Assembly (NCBI GenBank): GCA_021299695.1
Contig: JAJTEK010000074.1
Span: forward strand, 1-33,845
Length of the DNA stretch: 33,845 bases
Reading direction: 5' to 3'
DNA from: Pirellula sp.
Lineage (GTDB): Bacteria; Planctomycetota; Planctomycetia; Pirellulales; Pirellulaceae
Positions within the stretch are counted from its first letter, which is position 1; every line of letters begins with the position of its first letter. The notes beneath the pieces are model-generated. The model had not been told where the DNA came from. It was given only the letters and a program-made list of their open reading frames with translations, and did not search any database. The position numbers were made by a program, and so were the translations under genes. Positions 17,017 to 24,613 of this stretch are shown here, one piece after another.

Positions 17017-17174
17017 TTGGGGATCCTGAATTATTTTCTATCCTGGGGTTGCACAGATCTGATCGCGTAAGGGCCGTATTCTATCCTCAATTCTCTGATG
17101 CGACAATCAAGAAGCTCGGCTATCGGATCGCCCGCATTGGCAAATCCTAGGCGAATATGGCGGATATCGCCGAC

Positions 17175-17202
17175 CTATTCGAAAGCGTTACTATTCGAAA
17201 GC
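17175..17202. repeat. 12-bp direct repeat at the larA-gnd junction
   Basis: CTATTCGAAAGC occurs at 17175-17186 and again at 17191-17202 (16-bp period). The second copy contains the stop codon and final codons of the LarA-family gene, and the first lies in the gap before gnd. It may be a simple duplication around the gene end. Confidence 0.7.
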
Positions 17203-18492
17203 ATGACGGTGGCCGCGGTGCATCCATAATCCTAATCCAGGATTGCGTACGAAGTAGAACTCCTGGCCGTCAGTGCTGGTGTGCCAGCCGTCACAAAGCC
17301 CCTCGATTCGATACTTCTGCATGGCCTCTTGCCAATCTCCGTAGCGGAAGCAGACCCCTTCGATCTCCTCCTTGCTCAACCCACCTGGGCAATACTCGAC
17401 CTCAAACCGCCCGTCGGGGGACCCGTGGATCAAATGCGCAGCGATCGATAAGTTTTTCGACAAGGCCTCATCGCTTCGGGTCCGATCGAGGATTTCTTGG
17501 GTTGTCCTATATCCATGTTGGCGAATGAGGGCATCTCCATCGGCATGCTCGCCGAATCGATCCACTCCCGGTGCGACGACGACGATGGTGCCACCATCGG
17601 CCACGGCCATGCGGGTTCGATAGATGGCTTTGTTTCCAACCCAAGTCTTTTTGTACTTGGTCGGATCCATCCAAACAACGAGTTTCTCTGGAGCGCGATC
17701 GAGTCGAAAGCAATTGACTTTGGCCGACAACTCCCCGGCTTGGAAAAACACCGAGTGGTCGTCTCCGATAAAGATTCCTCGCACGACAGGACCTGCATCC
17801 GGGGTCGCTTCGACGACGGTAAGAACGTAGAGGATAGGGAAAGGAGTTAAAAACATTTCGGCACCGCGATTGAGGATTCGGCGCAGCGGGTTATCGCATC
17901 GGCCCATGACCCGTTCGCAGCCGTAGAGGGCACTGAGGTAGTGGCTATCGTCGATGCCGGCATTCCCTCCAGTTCCGACGAAGATGTTCTTGGTGTAGTT
18001 GGCCATTCCGATCACTTCGTGGGGGACGACTTGTCCGATCGACAGGATCAGATCGTGTCCCCCCTGGGAGATGATGCGATTGACTTGGGCTGGCCAAGGT
18101 TTCGTGTAGATCCCTTCGGTCGCTTGCGTCACAAATTCTTGATCGACATAACCGAGGGTATCGACATCGGTGCGGAATCGATGGACGCGGATCAGGTCCC
18201 TAGGTAGGTCACCGAACATCTTGTTGAGCTCGGGCTCTTTCATCGCTTCATGGGTCCCGAGTGCGGGCATGACGTCGGTCAATCGATCGCCGAGGAGTTG
18301 CCAAGCGGCTCGCGTGATCGGACCTGCTTGGGAATCCATGCGTGTGTGATCCGGTGGGATCGCAAGTACCCGCTCGGGGCTGCTCTGTCCTCGGGCTTTG
18401 CAGAACGCCTCGATCGATACCTGCAGTGCCTCGGTGAAATCCTCCATGCCCAACGCATGATTGGGCCCGCCGACTTGGTAGTAAATGGTCAT
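17191..18492 (-). CDS. LarA-family (lactate racemase-like) hydroxyacid or sugar-acid epimerase
   Basis: A 433-residue protein of the nickel-pincer LarA superfamily (DUF2088 and its C-terminal domain). The N-terminal half contains DHTR (48-51) and LGTHEAMKEPE (79-89). The Lactobacillus LarA residues H108, H174, K184 and H200 appear to correspond to H81, H158, K168 and H184 here: the spacings 158 to 168 to 184 equal 174 to 184 to 200 exactly. The lysine carries the cofactor and H200 binds nickel in LarA. Family members racemise lactate, malate and other 2-hydroxyacids or epimerise gluconate at C2. The neighbour gnd makes a sugar-acid substrate plausible but unproven. The maturation genes larB, larC and larE are not in the window. 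It starts 23 bp after the UbiC-like gene. Confidence 0.82.
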   Translation of the reverse strand: MTIYYQVGGPNHALGMEDFTEALQVSIEAFCKARGQSSPERVLAIPPDHTRMDSQAGPITRAAWQLLGDRLTDVMPALGTHEAMKEPELNKMFGDLPRDLIRVHRFRTDVDTLGYVDQEFVTQATEGIYTKPWPAQVNRIISQGGHDLILSIGQVVPHEVIGMANYTKNIFVGTGGNAGIDDSHYLSALYGCERVMGRCDNPLRRILNRGAEMFLTPFPILYVLTVVEATPDAGPVVRGIFIGDDHSVFFQAGELSAKVNCFRLDRAPEKLVVWMDPTKYKKTWVGNKAIYRTRMAVADGGTIVVVAPGVDRFGEHADGDALIRQHGYRTTQEILDRTRSDEALSKNLSIAAHLIHGSPDGRFEVEYCPGGLSKEEIEGVCFRYGDWQEAMQKYRIEGLCDGWHTSTDGQEFYFVRNPGLGLWMHRGHRHAFE

Positions 18493-18515
18493 GTCACAGG
18501 TGCTTTATACTGAAG

Positions 18516-19100
18516 TCAATTGGTTTTCGTAGATGAGGCAACGGGTGCAACAGGTGCAACGATTTCGAGCAATTCGATCGCGGGCTCTTGATTGCAGTGG
18601 ATCAAGGCTGTGCGACCATACGTTAAGGTACCTTGTGGTACCTCCAGCAACTCCGAGAGGGTGGGTCCACAAGCGATTCGGAACAGATCGAACAGTTCAA
18701 CCTCTCGCAAGATTTGGCGCTCGATGAGTACCCTCCCCAATGGCTTGGACTCTGCCAAGATTTCCGAACGGGCCGGCTCGGGTATCAGATCCAGATGAAG
18801 CCTTACGATTCCATACTGGACGATTTTTGCATCGCGGTGGGTAGAAAGGAGTATCTCCCTACAGTAGTCTCTTTGCTTGAATTGCGACCGAAGCACTCGC
18901 ACATCGACGGTGTCTTGATAGTACTCTTCGACCGTTACGGTCATGTGGGAAGTATGATTGAGCAGACGCGCATAAGGCTCAGGCACTTGATCGGCGGGAG
19001 ACTTTTGAAACGTCGCAAGTTTGGTATGCTCCGAATAAAAAATCGCAAGAAGCGATTCGATCGACACATCGTTTGGCAAGTGTGGTTTGGGTTCAGGCAT
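18516..19100 (-). CDS. Chorismate pyruvate-lyase-like (UbiC/DUF98 fold) protein
   Basis: A 194-residue protein that lines up with the UbiC superfamily. HMTVTVEEYY (52-61) corresponds to the early Met-containing strand. REILLSTHRDAKIVQYG (81-97) corresponds to the E. coli REILL segment, whose Arg contacts the product. KPLGRVLIER (119-128) matches TPLGRYLF, and AIELLEIVAP (174-183) matches the LLTELFLP segment with the active-site Glu (E179 here). UbiC makes 4-hydroxybenzoate from chorismate for ubiquinone in proteobacteria. Planctomycetes use menaquinone, so another role (a different aromatic product, or only ligand binding) is likely. It sits 9 bp after the PhnP-like hydrolase gene and 23 bp before the LarA-family gene. 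Confidence 0.65.
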   Translation of the reverse strand: MPEPKPHLPNDVSIESLLAIFYSEHTKLATFQKSPADQVPEPYARLLNHTSHMTVTVEEYYQDTVDVRVLRSQFKQRDYCREILLSTHRDAKIVQYGIVRLHLDLIPEPARSEILAESKPLGRVLIERQILREVELFDLFRIACGPTLSELLEVPQGTLTYGRTALIHCNQEPAIELLEIVAPVAPVASSTKTN

Positions 19101-19109
19101 CGCCGATTT

Positions 19110-19907
19110 TCAGGTCAGTGGAATGCGAAGCCCATCGTACGCCAGAGCGACGTGCTCGGGCAACTCGCGATGGAATGTCATGTAGTCGAGCTCGTGCGAA
19201 AGATGAGTTAAATAGGCTTTCTTTGGCTCTAGGCGCTCGATGACATCGAGCGCCTCGCCAACGGAAAAATGGGTCGCGTGCTTTGTGGTCCTCAGGGCAT
19301 CGAGGACCAAGACATCGAGACCTTCGAGCAACTCCATACTCGCGGGTTCTATCCGATTGGTATCGGTGCAGTAAGCGACGTTCCCAATTCGGTATCCATA
19401 CACGTTGCAGTAGGGTCCATGAATAAGGGGGATCGGGGTCAGTACCGACCCGAGGATTTCCAAGGGCTGATCATCGACTCGGCGCAACTGCATGCTCGGG
19501 ACCGCTCCGGCATGGGTCAGATCTCGCTTTTCAAACGCATAGTCAAAAACTTTACGTATTCGGGCCTCGACGATCTCGGATGCGTAGATCGGTATGGGAT
19601 GGCCAAGCATGAATGGGAAAAGCCGAACGTCATCGAGTCCGTGCAGGTGGTCGGCATGCTCGTGGGTGTAGAGCACCGCATGGACCAACGGTATTTTTTC
19701 TCGCAATAACTGCATGCGCAGATCCGGTGGCGTATCGATCAGCAAGTTGCCTTGGGGCAAGCCCAGAATCGCACTCGAACGGGTCCTTTGATTGCGAGGA
19801 TGACCACCGGTGCACACCGTACAATCGCAACCGATGCACGGAACGCCTACACTCGTGCCGGTCCCGAGCAGCACCAAGGAACCTTGGATATCGCTTGCAA
19901 TACTCAT
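19110..19907 (-). CDS. PhnP-like metallo-beta-lactamase-fold phosphodiesterase
   Basis: A 265-residue metallohydrolase. It opens with LLGTGTSVGVP and the GCDCTVC cluster (26-32), the cysteine-based structural zinc motif of the PhnP group. The catalytic metal motif THEHADH is at 81-87, followed by GLDDVR. Further ligands are in LIHGPYC (near 170), CTDTNRI and the late THLSHELD. PhnP of E. coli hydrolyses phosphoribosyl cyclic phosphate in phosphonate breakdown, but many relatives outside phn operons have other cyclic phosphodiester substrates; no phn gene is nearby. It is cytoplasmic (no signal peptide). It starts 15 bp after the DUF1854 gene and ends 9 bp before the UbiC-like gene. Confidence 0.82.
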   Translation of the reverse strand: MSIASDIQGSLVLLGTGTSVGVPCIGCDCTVCTGGHPRNQRTRSSAILGLPQGNLLIDTPPDLRMQLLREKIPLVHAVLYTHEHADHLHGLDDVRLFPFMLGHPIPIYASEIVEARIRKVFDYAFEKRDLTHAGAVPSMQLRRVDDQPLEILGSVLTPIPLIHGPYCNVYGYRIGNVAYCTDTNRIEPASMELLEGLDVLVLDALRTTKHATHFSVGEALDVIERLEPKKAYLTHLSHELDYMTFHRELPEHVALAYDGLRIPLT

Positions 19908-19922
19908 AAATCGAATACCGGC

Positions 19923-20465
19923 CTATACATACCATTCCACATAACTGCGAGAACGACTGTCCAACTTCCGAATGTCATCGACCCGAAATCGGCAACCATG
20001 AGCGTCGGTCAAATGGACAGTCCAAGCGCTCACGCGCCTTACGTCCTCTTCGGAATTGAGCACAAATCGCGTCCTGCCGTGATTCGTCTCGACATCCCAC
20101 TCGCAGGGCTCCTGGGTTCCCGAAACCCAATGAACTTTAAGGATCTGCGGAACGAACTCGCGAAGCGATAACTCCTGCTCGATCGCTTGGCGATCGGCAA
20201 GTTCCAGAGCATCGAGATTCTTCAAACAGACGAGTTCCTCAGAGTCTTTGGACAAAATCGATACCCACTCCTTGGGAGCCTCGACCGGGTACATCGGAAC
20301 GACCAAGACCTCGCTGTAGACGGTGCCCTGCGCATCGGTCAAACGAAGGTGCTTCCAAGCATCTCGATCGAGCTTGAACGTCCAACGGCCCTCGGGCGAT
20401 CGAAGGGCTTGCGTTCGGGCGAACTCTCCGCTGACGCCAAGTCCGCTTTGGGAAGTTTCGCTCAT
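19923..20465 (-). CDS. DUF1854 family protein
   Basis: A 180-residue soluble protein. The pattern is that of DUF1854: a vP-x-YPVEAPKEWVSI stretch near the middle, then EELVCLKNLDALELADRQAIEQELSLR, the strand REFVPQILKVHW, CEWDVETNHGRTRFVL and HLTDAHGCRFRVDDIRKLD towards the end. The family is often annotated as associated with cyanophycin metabolism because of gene neighbourhoods, but its function is unknown and no cyanophycin gene is here. ATG 20465 is preferred; a TTG at 20486 would add seven residues without ribosome-binding support. It lies between the sugar-binding lipoprotein and the PhnP-like gene. Confidence 0.75.
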   Translation of the reverse strand: MSETSQSGLGVSGEFARTQALRSPEGRWTFKLDRDAWKHLRLTDAQGTVYSEVLVVPMYPVEAPKEWVSILSKDSEELVCLKNLDALELADRQAIEQELSLREFVPQILKVHWVSGTQEPCEWDVETNHGRTRFVLNSEEDVRRVSAWTVHLTDAHGCRFRVDDIRKLDSRSRSYVEWYV

Positions 20466-20531
20466 GGCTATTCCAGGTGTTCCCAAGGAAGGGGGTTCGT
20501 TAAGTGACTCGGGGTATTGCGATGGGAGTCC

Positions 20532-21563
20532 TCAAAGGGATGCATCGGACTTCGCATCAGCTTGCCGATACAGTTCGGTCGGAATGAGAATCTCGCTTGG
20601 GACATCCTCACCATTGAGGTACTTGAGGATTACAGCGAGCGTCTCTTGCCCGATCCGAACAGGAAACTGAATCGGGTCGGCATAGATTTTTCCGTCTCGG
20701 ATCGCCCTCTTTCCATCGATCTGTCCATCGAATCCGATGATCTTGATTTTGTCGGCCATATTGGCATTTTCCAACGCTGCATAGCAACCTAGAGCCGAAG
20801 GATCGTTGATCGCAAAGATCCCTTGCAGGTCCGGATGGCTCTGGAGCAGGTCCTGAGTCGCTTTGTAGCTTTTGTCCTTGGCTCCGTCTCCGGGCAAGAG
20901 CCCGACAATTTGAATCGCAACCCCATTGGATTTTGTTTGCTCTTCGAGTTCGTCCCGGAAACCTTTGGTTCGGAGCATCACGCTCTCGACTTGAGGGAAG
21001 TCCAAGATGGCGACTTTGCCTTTTCCACCCAAGGCTTCGATCATGGCGATAGCCGCTTGCCTGCCCCCGGAGTAGTTATCCGTCGCGACATGCGTGACGA
21101 CCTTGGCCCCTGCGGCGATCGATGCGATGTCGGCAGTAAAGACAGGAATCCCCGCTGCGTTGGCTTCCTGAATCGCCGTCCCGACGGCTCGGCTATCGCA
21201 AGGGGTCAGAATGATCGCAGCTACCCTCTGGACGATGAAATCCTTGACCTGGTTTTGCTGCTTGTTCGAGTCGTATTCACCACTGACGCTGACAAGTTCG
21301 TAACCGGCCTTGAGAGCCTCTTGCTTGACGGCCTCAGAGATCTCGACAAAGAATGGATTGGCCGTCGTCAAGATCGAGATACCGATAAGCTTCGTCGGTC
21401 CTTTGCCCGGCGCGTTAGCCGGTACTTGATCCAGTGCGTTTTTCTCTGACGCGCCCTTTCTGGGTTCAGGTTTGCTTGCCGAGGGGGTGCATCCACCTGC
21501 CGAGCCAAAGCAGACCAGTAAACAGATAAGGAAGTGAAGAAGACTCAATGAACGCGACGACAT
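20532..21563 (-). CDS. Sugar-binding (RbsB-like, Peripla_BP_4) lipoprotein
   Basis: A 343-residue periplasmic binding protein. A hydrophobic signal (residues 6-20) runs into SAGGC with C25, a near-consensus lipobox, so it is probably a lipoprotein. The mature protein has the two-lobed type 1 fold: KLIGISILTTANPFFVEISEAVKQEA, then the DSNKQQNQVKDFIVQRVAAIILTP strand, VATDNYSGGRQAA, FAINDPSALGCYAAL and IIGFDGQIDGKRAIRDGKIYA. This is the ribose/galactose/autoinducer-2 binding group. No ABC permease or ATPase for it is in the window, so it either feeds a transporter encoded elsewhere or serves as a sensor. It is 33 bp downstream of yidC. Confidence 0.85.
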   Translation of the reverse strand: MSSRSLSLLHFLICLLVCFGSAGGCTPSASKPEPRKGASEKNALDQVPANAPGKGPTKLIGISILTTANPFFVEISEAVKQEALKAGYELVSVSGEYDSNKQQNQVKDFIVQRVAAIILTPCDSRAVGTAIQEANAAGIPVFTADIASIAAGAKVVTHVATDNYSGGRQAAIAMIEALGGKGKVAILDFPQVESVMLRTKGFRDELEEQTKSNGVAIQIVGLLPGDGAKDKSYKATQDLLQSHPDLQGIFAINDPSALGCYAALENANMADKIKIIGFDGQIDGKRAIRDGKIYADPIQFPVRIGQETLAVILKYLNGEDVPSEILIPTELYRQADAKSDASL

Positions 21564-21596
21564 GGCTGGACCCCTGTGGCTCTGGTAATGCCGGTT

Positions 21597-24260
21597 TTAT
21601 TTGGATTTCTTCTTGTTGCTATTGGGCGGGTTTCGCACCGGTCGAGCTCGATCCGGAGGGGCAGAGCCGGATTTGGTTTTCTGGTTTGAGGAGTCGTCTG
21701 AAGCCCCCCCTTGAGGTTGCTTTTTCCTGAAGAACGGCTCGAACAACTCAGCCAAGGTCTCAGGTGGCTTGGTGTTTTTGAGCTTGGGCTTGTCGGACTT
21801 CGGTCCGGTGGGCAGTGCCGGACGCTTGCCCGGTGCGGTGTTGGAAACGGCCGAGAGGATTTCGTTGACGGTGCCTTCGGGCAAACTGGCCAGCTCGGTC
21901 TGTGGTGTGTATTTCTTGATCAGGAAGCGTTCGATCAGCGACCAGGTCGAGGAGGTGATGAAATAGATGCAAAGACCGGCTGGGACACGGAAGAACAACA
22001 CCCCCATCATGATAGTCATGATCATCATCATCTGCTGGGCCAAACGCGTTTGCTCGTCGGTCGCTTTGGGCATGAGGATTTTTTGCTGGACGATAAAAAG
22101 CGTGATGGTAATCAGGGGCAGGATGTTGAGATAAGGCCCGAACCAACCTGGTCCTTTTCCTGCAATGAACTCGGGCATCCACTGTTGCCAATCCATGAAC
22201 ATGTCTGGACCGGCCAAATTCGAGCACCATTCCAGGCCCGGGATCAGTGGCTGTTGGCGCAGTGCCACGTCGACCGACACGCACCTGTAGAGCCCGATGA
22301 CGATCGGCAACTGGATCATGGCTGGCAAGCAACCGGCGAGTTGATTGATGCCCGCTTTTTTCATCAGCATCTGCTGAGCGGCCATCATCTTGGTCGGCTC
22401 GTCCTTGAGAGCCTCCTTGAGCTTGGCCATCTCGGGCTGAACCCGCTGCATCTTTTGCGCATTGAGAGCCATTCGGCGGCTGACGGGGAACATCAGCGAA
22501 CGGACCAATACGGTGAGCATCATGATGGCCAATCCGTAGTTGCCGATGATGTAATAGAAGAAGTGCAGGATCCATCCGAGTCGAACGGCGAAAAAGCCAA
22601 AGATGTCCCAGCCATATTCGATCGCTTCATCGAGCTTGTAAGCCGACAAAAGCGATGGTGATTTCGGTCCGGCGAAAATTCGATAAGCCGAGGTGTGTTG
22701 TCCCATCGGTTCAATAGTGCTCGTGGGGGTGACAAACCAGAAGCCGGTGTTGTAGGCCTGCTGTCGCTGGGAATCAAATTTGGCGGGATCCAAATACTGA
22801 TCGTTCAATACCGTCGCTTTGGCTTTGTTCAAATTTTTCATCGACTCGGGGGCCGCAGGAGATGGAACCATCGCGGCGGCGAACACCTGGGTGTCGAGTC
22901 CTATGTACTGAATGTCCCGCTTGGTCGCTTCGTCTTGAGGACCGAACAAAAGCGTGTCGGGATCGGTCGGAAACTTTTTGCCATGATCGACTAAGGCTCG
23001 AGTCATCGATATGGAATTGCTATTGGCAGTGGTCCCAAAGATCACGTCCCGCGCCCCAGGAGCCGAGAAGAAATAAGGGGATAGTTTGGTCGGATACCAC
23101 CAACCCTCGAGGGAAATGCCATTGAGACCCTCTTGCCGCAAGGCGACTTCGTGGGGCTTGTCGTCGAGATTTCGAACGATTATCGTGAGCTCCAAGTGGT
23201 ACTGCCATTCGTCGGCAGAAACCGGGGACTTGGTCGCTTCGGGTGCTTTGAGCAGTCGGTATTGTTTGACCAACTCAAGTTGGGCATCGATTCCAGCGAA
23301 CTTCAATTCCGCGCTCAGTGGCAAACGGAATTCGACCCCCATGCCTCCCTGGACCTCCAACGGCGCTGCTTGCCAGGTCCCTCGCAGAGTCGACTCGAGC
23401 CCCAAAATCGACTCGTCCCCTTCGACGATCTCCTTGCCGTCGATCTTGGCAAAGGTCACAGCACAGGAGCCGCGAGATGAATTGCCCAGCACTCCCTCGA
23501 TGGGAAAATCGTCTTCAGATCGAAGGACTGCGACGGGTTCTTGAGTCAGTTGGGCGATAAGGGTCTGACGCTTCGATGCGTCCCCCTGGCGTTCGACCTC
23601 CAGACGCAGTTCATCGCCAGGCTTGGCCGACGATAACTTTTTTGTGAGTTGATAGACCGATGCAGGGCCCTCGAGACCATCCCAGCCGACAAGCACATCG
23701 CCAGGCACTAGAGACTCGACCGAACCCTGGCCGGGCTCAGAGCTCGAAACCTTGGCCAAAGCTGCCGCCGAGCCTTGAGGCACCGAATGGACGATCACCC
23801 CGCCTCCGGAACGGTCTTCAGGGGCAAGGTACCCGAGATAACCACCGATGTTCTTCGTCTGGAGCGATCGGTAAGCGAAATGACCGGCTTTGGTTTGCTC
23901 AACCAACTCGATCCTTTCGATCGCAGCGCCGAGATTATCAAGCGTCACGAGGAATCGGTAACCGTCGGCCGCATCCATCGTTCCTAGGGTCCAGCGTTGG
24001 CGCGGTTGGCTCTCAGGCAACTTCACCTCAGGATGCTCAGCAGCGAACTTCTCGGCAAAGGCCTTAGTCTCCTCGAGCCGTTTGGATTTCGTACTCGAAA
24101 TGTCCTGAAGCTTGGTCCGCTCCTGCTGTTCGCGCAGAGCCTGCTGCTGCCTCATGCTCGAGATCAAGAAAAAGATCGCCGTGCCCAAAAGCAACCAAGG
24201 AAGAAACCTGTTGTTTCGTTCGCCTCGGGGCGATTCGGATGAAGTTGTCGAGGTGTTCAA
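21597..24260 (-). CDS. yidC: Membrane protein insertase YidC with a PDZ domain
   Basis: An 887-residue insertase, far longer than the E. coli protein (548). From the start chosen (TTG 24260), TM1 covers residues 20-36. A coiled or charged linker follows, then a PDZ domain at about 138-230 (GGYLGYL, GVIVHSVPQGSAAALAK, LVPGDVLVGWDG, KPGDELRLEVERQG). The periplasmic beta-domain runs to about 550. The conserved 60KD_IMP core contains LTVLVRSLMFPVSRR, with the Arg of the hydrophilic groove, and ends in the last helix before a long basic Lys/Pro-rich tail, usual for ribosome contact. The frame is open to ATG 24434, but that extra part reads like non-coding sequence. YidC inserts membrane proteins with or after SecYEG. 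The gene opens the long minus-strand series. Confidence 0.9.
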   Translation of the reverse strand: MNTSTTSSESPRGERNNRFLPWLLLGTAIFFLISSMRQQQALREQQERTKLQDISSTKSKRLEETKAFAEKFAAEHPEVKLPESQPRQRWTLGTMDAADGYRFLVTLDNLGAAIERIELVEQTKAGHFAYRSLQTKNIGGYLGYLAPEDRSGGGVIVHSVPQGSAAALAKVSSSEPGQGSVESLVPGDVLVGWDGLEGPASVYQLTKKLSSAKPGDELRLEVERQGDASKRQTLIAQLTQEPVAVLRSEDDFPIEGVLGNSSRGSCAVTFAKIDGKEIVEGDESILGLESTLRGTWQAAPLEVQGGMGVEFRLPLSAELKFAGIDAQLELVKQYRLLKAPEATKSPVSADEWQYHLELTIIVRNLDDKPHEVALRQEGLNGISLEGWWYPTKLSPYFFSAPGARDVIFGTTANSNSISMTRALVDHGKKFPTDPDTLLFGPQDEATKRDIQYIGLDTQVFAAAMVPSPAAPESMKNLNKAKATVLNDQYLDPAKFDSQRQQAYNTGFWFVTPTSTIEPMGQHTSAYRIFAGPKSPSLLSAYKLDEAIEYGWDIFGFFAVRLGWILHFFYYIIGNYGLAIMMLTVLVRSLMFPVSRRMALNAQKMQRVQPEMAKLKEALKDEPTKMMAAQQMLMKKAGINQLAGCLPAMIQLPIVIGLYRCVSVDVALRQQPLIPGLEWCSNLAGPDMFMDWQQWMPEFIAGKGPGWFGPYLNILPLITITLFIVQQKILMPKATDEQTRLAQQMMMIMTIMMGVLFFRVPAGLCIYFITSSTWSLIERFLIKKYTPQTELASLPEGTVNEILSAVSNTAPGKRPALPTGPKSDKPKLKNTKPPETLAELFEPFFRKKQPQGGASDDSSNQKTKSGSAPPDRARPVRNPPNSNKKKSK

Positions 24261-24613
24261 GGGGAGTCTGCTCGTTGCGGAAGTCGGCCTAAAGATTCTC
24301 GGTAATTGTCTTGCCAGGGTCTCGGTTTGCCTAGGGCAATTATGAATACCAGAGCGAGCCAGCACAAACACGCAAATCCAGAAGCGGCAATTATTTAGGG
24401 AGTTTTGTTGCCTGTGCGGCGACCGCCGTGCCACCTGGAGTTTATGGCCGAGCTCGAAGAATCGTCATAACCTGGACTTTCGTCAAAACCCCTAAACTTT
24501 AACAACCCGCAATCCGATACACCCCGAATAAGGGACCGAAACGGAGCGCTCGATCCGCCCGAATTGAATCGAGTTTTGCTAGCTGAACTCAAGCTGTTTT
24601 TGCGGGGTGTAGG
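24261..24613. other. Divergent intergenic region between yidC and the pilus-domain gene
   Basis: About 350 bp that must hold the promoters of both divergent series. The part next to yidC stays open in the yidC frame to 24434 but lacks coding character. No dyad, RNA gene or clear sigma70 hexamer pair stood out. A purine-rich GGGGTGTAGG lies immediately before the ATG at 24614 and may serve as ribosome-binding sequence. Confidence 0.5.

Noticed and set aside
24261-24434. N-terminal extension of YidC to ATG 24434
   Set aside because: The extra 58 residues contain scattered Cys, Trp and His, no signal or helix pattern, and put a long segment before TM1, unlike other YidC proteins. The TTG at 24260 is favoured, though not proven.
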